Source: Saprospiraceae bacterium (GTDB lineage Bacteria; Bacteroidota; Bacteroidia; Chitinophagales; Saprospiraceae). From it: 34,156 nucleotides of DNA. Numbering within the stretch: the first letter of the stretch is position 1; each line of letters begins with the position of its first letter. A program made the position numbers and the translations under genes. Under the pieces are notes generated by a model. That model made no database searches. It saw only the letters and a list, made by a program, of their open reading frames with translations, and was not told where the DNA came from. This document shows, one piece after another, positions 33,607-34,156 of the stretch. The DNA is taken from NCBI GenBank assembly GCA_029262995.1, contig JAJCYH010000031.1:1-34156 (forward strand), given 5' to 3'.

Positions 33607-34047
33607 TTACTTTTGGTTGTGATTATGGTTTTTACTGTAGACACAAAAAGTAGTAATATCATGAATGTTATCCAATTCAATTTGATGAGAAATGTTGTCA
33701 TATATTTGGTATTTTGATAATAGTTCTTCCCACTTACCCGTGGTGCTGTTTATATGCCGGTGGGAATTATTTAGTAACAGATTATTAATTCTGATCTTAT
33801 CAGTTTTGTTTTTGTTCGAACGGATATCATTATTTCCTAAGTTGTTAAATAGTGAATCTAGTTCACTTATAAAACCTTGCAAAGTAAAAGTTAAGTTGAT
33901 GGTGTCCTCATTAAACAGAAGCAATAAAGAATCAGAATCTGTAGAAATATAAGTTCCGTTGCTACGGAAGGTATCTTGATATTCCTTAGAATATAATAAT
34001 CTAGTAGTAGTGTTTAACAATAGTTCGGTAAAAAAAGGAGATAACAT
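33607..34047 (-). CDS. Unrecognised hydrophilic protein
   Basis: 146 residues from the ATG at 34047; a TTG at 34125 would add 26 residues but would start inside the folded element at 34061-34135. There is a short hydrophobic start (MLSPFFTELLL), then a polar chain rich in Asn, Ser and Leu, ending in SKNHNHNQK. No family recognised. Its TAA at 33607-33609 is in frame with the hydrophobic extension of the next gene. Confidence 0.5.
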   Translation of the reverse strand: MLSPFFTELLLNTTTRLLYSKEYQDTFRSNGTYISTDSDSLLLLFNEDTINLTFTLQGFISELDSLFNNLGNNDIRSNKNKTDKIRINNLLLNNSHRHINSTTGKWEELLSKYQIYDNISHQIELDNIHDITTFCVYSKNHNHNQK

Positions 34048-34060
34048 ATTATAAAAAAAA

Positions 34061-34152
34061 TAAATGCGTAAGTTGGGATTTAAATCCAACCTGTAATCAC
34101 TAAGGTTCAGAAAATGATTACACAAGACGCATTTACTCTAGGCAAAAGCCTA
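34061..34152. other. Nested inverted repeats at the window edge
   Basis: TAAATGCGT (34061-34069) pairs with 34127-34135. Inside it GTTGG (34072-34076) pairs with 34086-34090 and GTAATC (34093-34098) with 34116-34121. This gives a three-way junction. On the minus strand the outer stem runs into ATTTTTTTTAT, followed by the ATG at 34047. A separate hairpin TAGGC-AAAA-GCCTA lies at 34139-34152. It could be a leader structure, an attenuator or a mobile-element end. Confidence 0.45.
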
Positions 34153-34156
34153 ATTA

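Overview
The window is AT-rich DNA from a member of the Bacteroidota. The evidence is two kinds of type IX secretion (T9SS) C-terminal sorting domain (type A at the left edge and at 4915-6687, type B at 7788-12341), DUF4846 and DUF5777 family proteins, many lipoproteins, no Shine-Dalgarno sequences, and a TAnnTTTG promoter before the tRNA. The family within the phylum cannot be fixed from this sequence.

Layout. 1-223 is the tail of a T9SS cargo gene with its terminator. 521-4630 is a scarred region: one minus-strand DUF4846 lipoprotein gene is split into an N-terminal part (4415-4630) and a C-terminal part (521-1011). They are separated by about 3.4 kb that is flanked by a 73-bp near-perfect direct repeat. 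That interval holds a small Cys-rich secreted protein, two lipoproteins, an N-truncated HExxH protein, and remnants of a tyrosine recombinase and a transposase. 4915-14303 holds an S74-chaperone T9SS protein, a MOSC protein, a 1,517-residue repeat-rich surface protein and acetoacetyl-CoA synthetase.

14533-19493 is a tight plus-strand operon: Na+/H+ antiporter, Rieske-glutamate-synthase-like FMN protein, two very small membrane proteins (one of 30 residues), a ferric-reductase-like membrane protein with a C-terminal Rieske domain, and a membrane-anchored C/H-motif protein. It looks like an undescribed membrane-to-flavoprotein electron-transfer module. 19474-22907 is a stress cluster: ECF sigma factor, MscS channel, Dps, Usp-like protein and, divergently, a DUF2383-like protein.

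22989-23303 is a tRNA(CAU) gene whose predicted precursor carries two 69-bp tandem units, each starting with the tRNA 5' end. A copy of the tRNA 3' flank lies next to the recombinase remnant at 4046-4087. 23304-25925 is mostly decayed coding DNA with one intact lipoprotein gene.

25929-31856 is an eight-gene plus-strand operon: YceI lipoprotein, CX4CH cytochrome lipoprotein, DUF5777 barrel, small Tat-like protein, Tat-exported four-cluster ferredoxin, NrfD-type quinone protein, anchored periplasmic protein and cytochrome c. It resembles the redox core of NrfD-type respiratory complexes but has no molybdopterin catalytic subunit. The right end (31857-34156) has decayed fragments, a terminator, an outer-membrane-type protein, two unrecognised genes and a folded element at the window edge.
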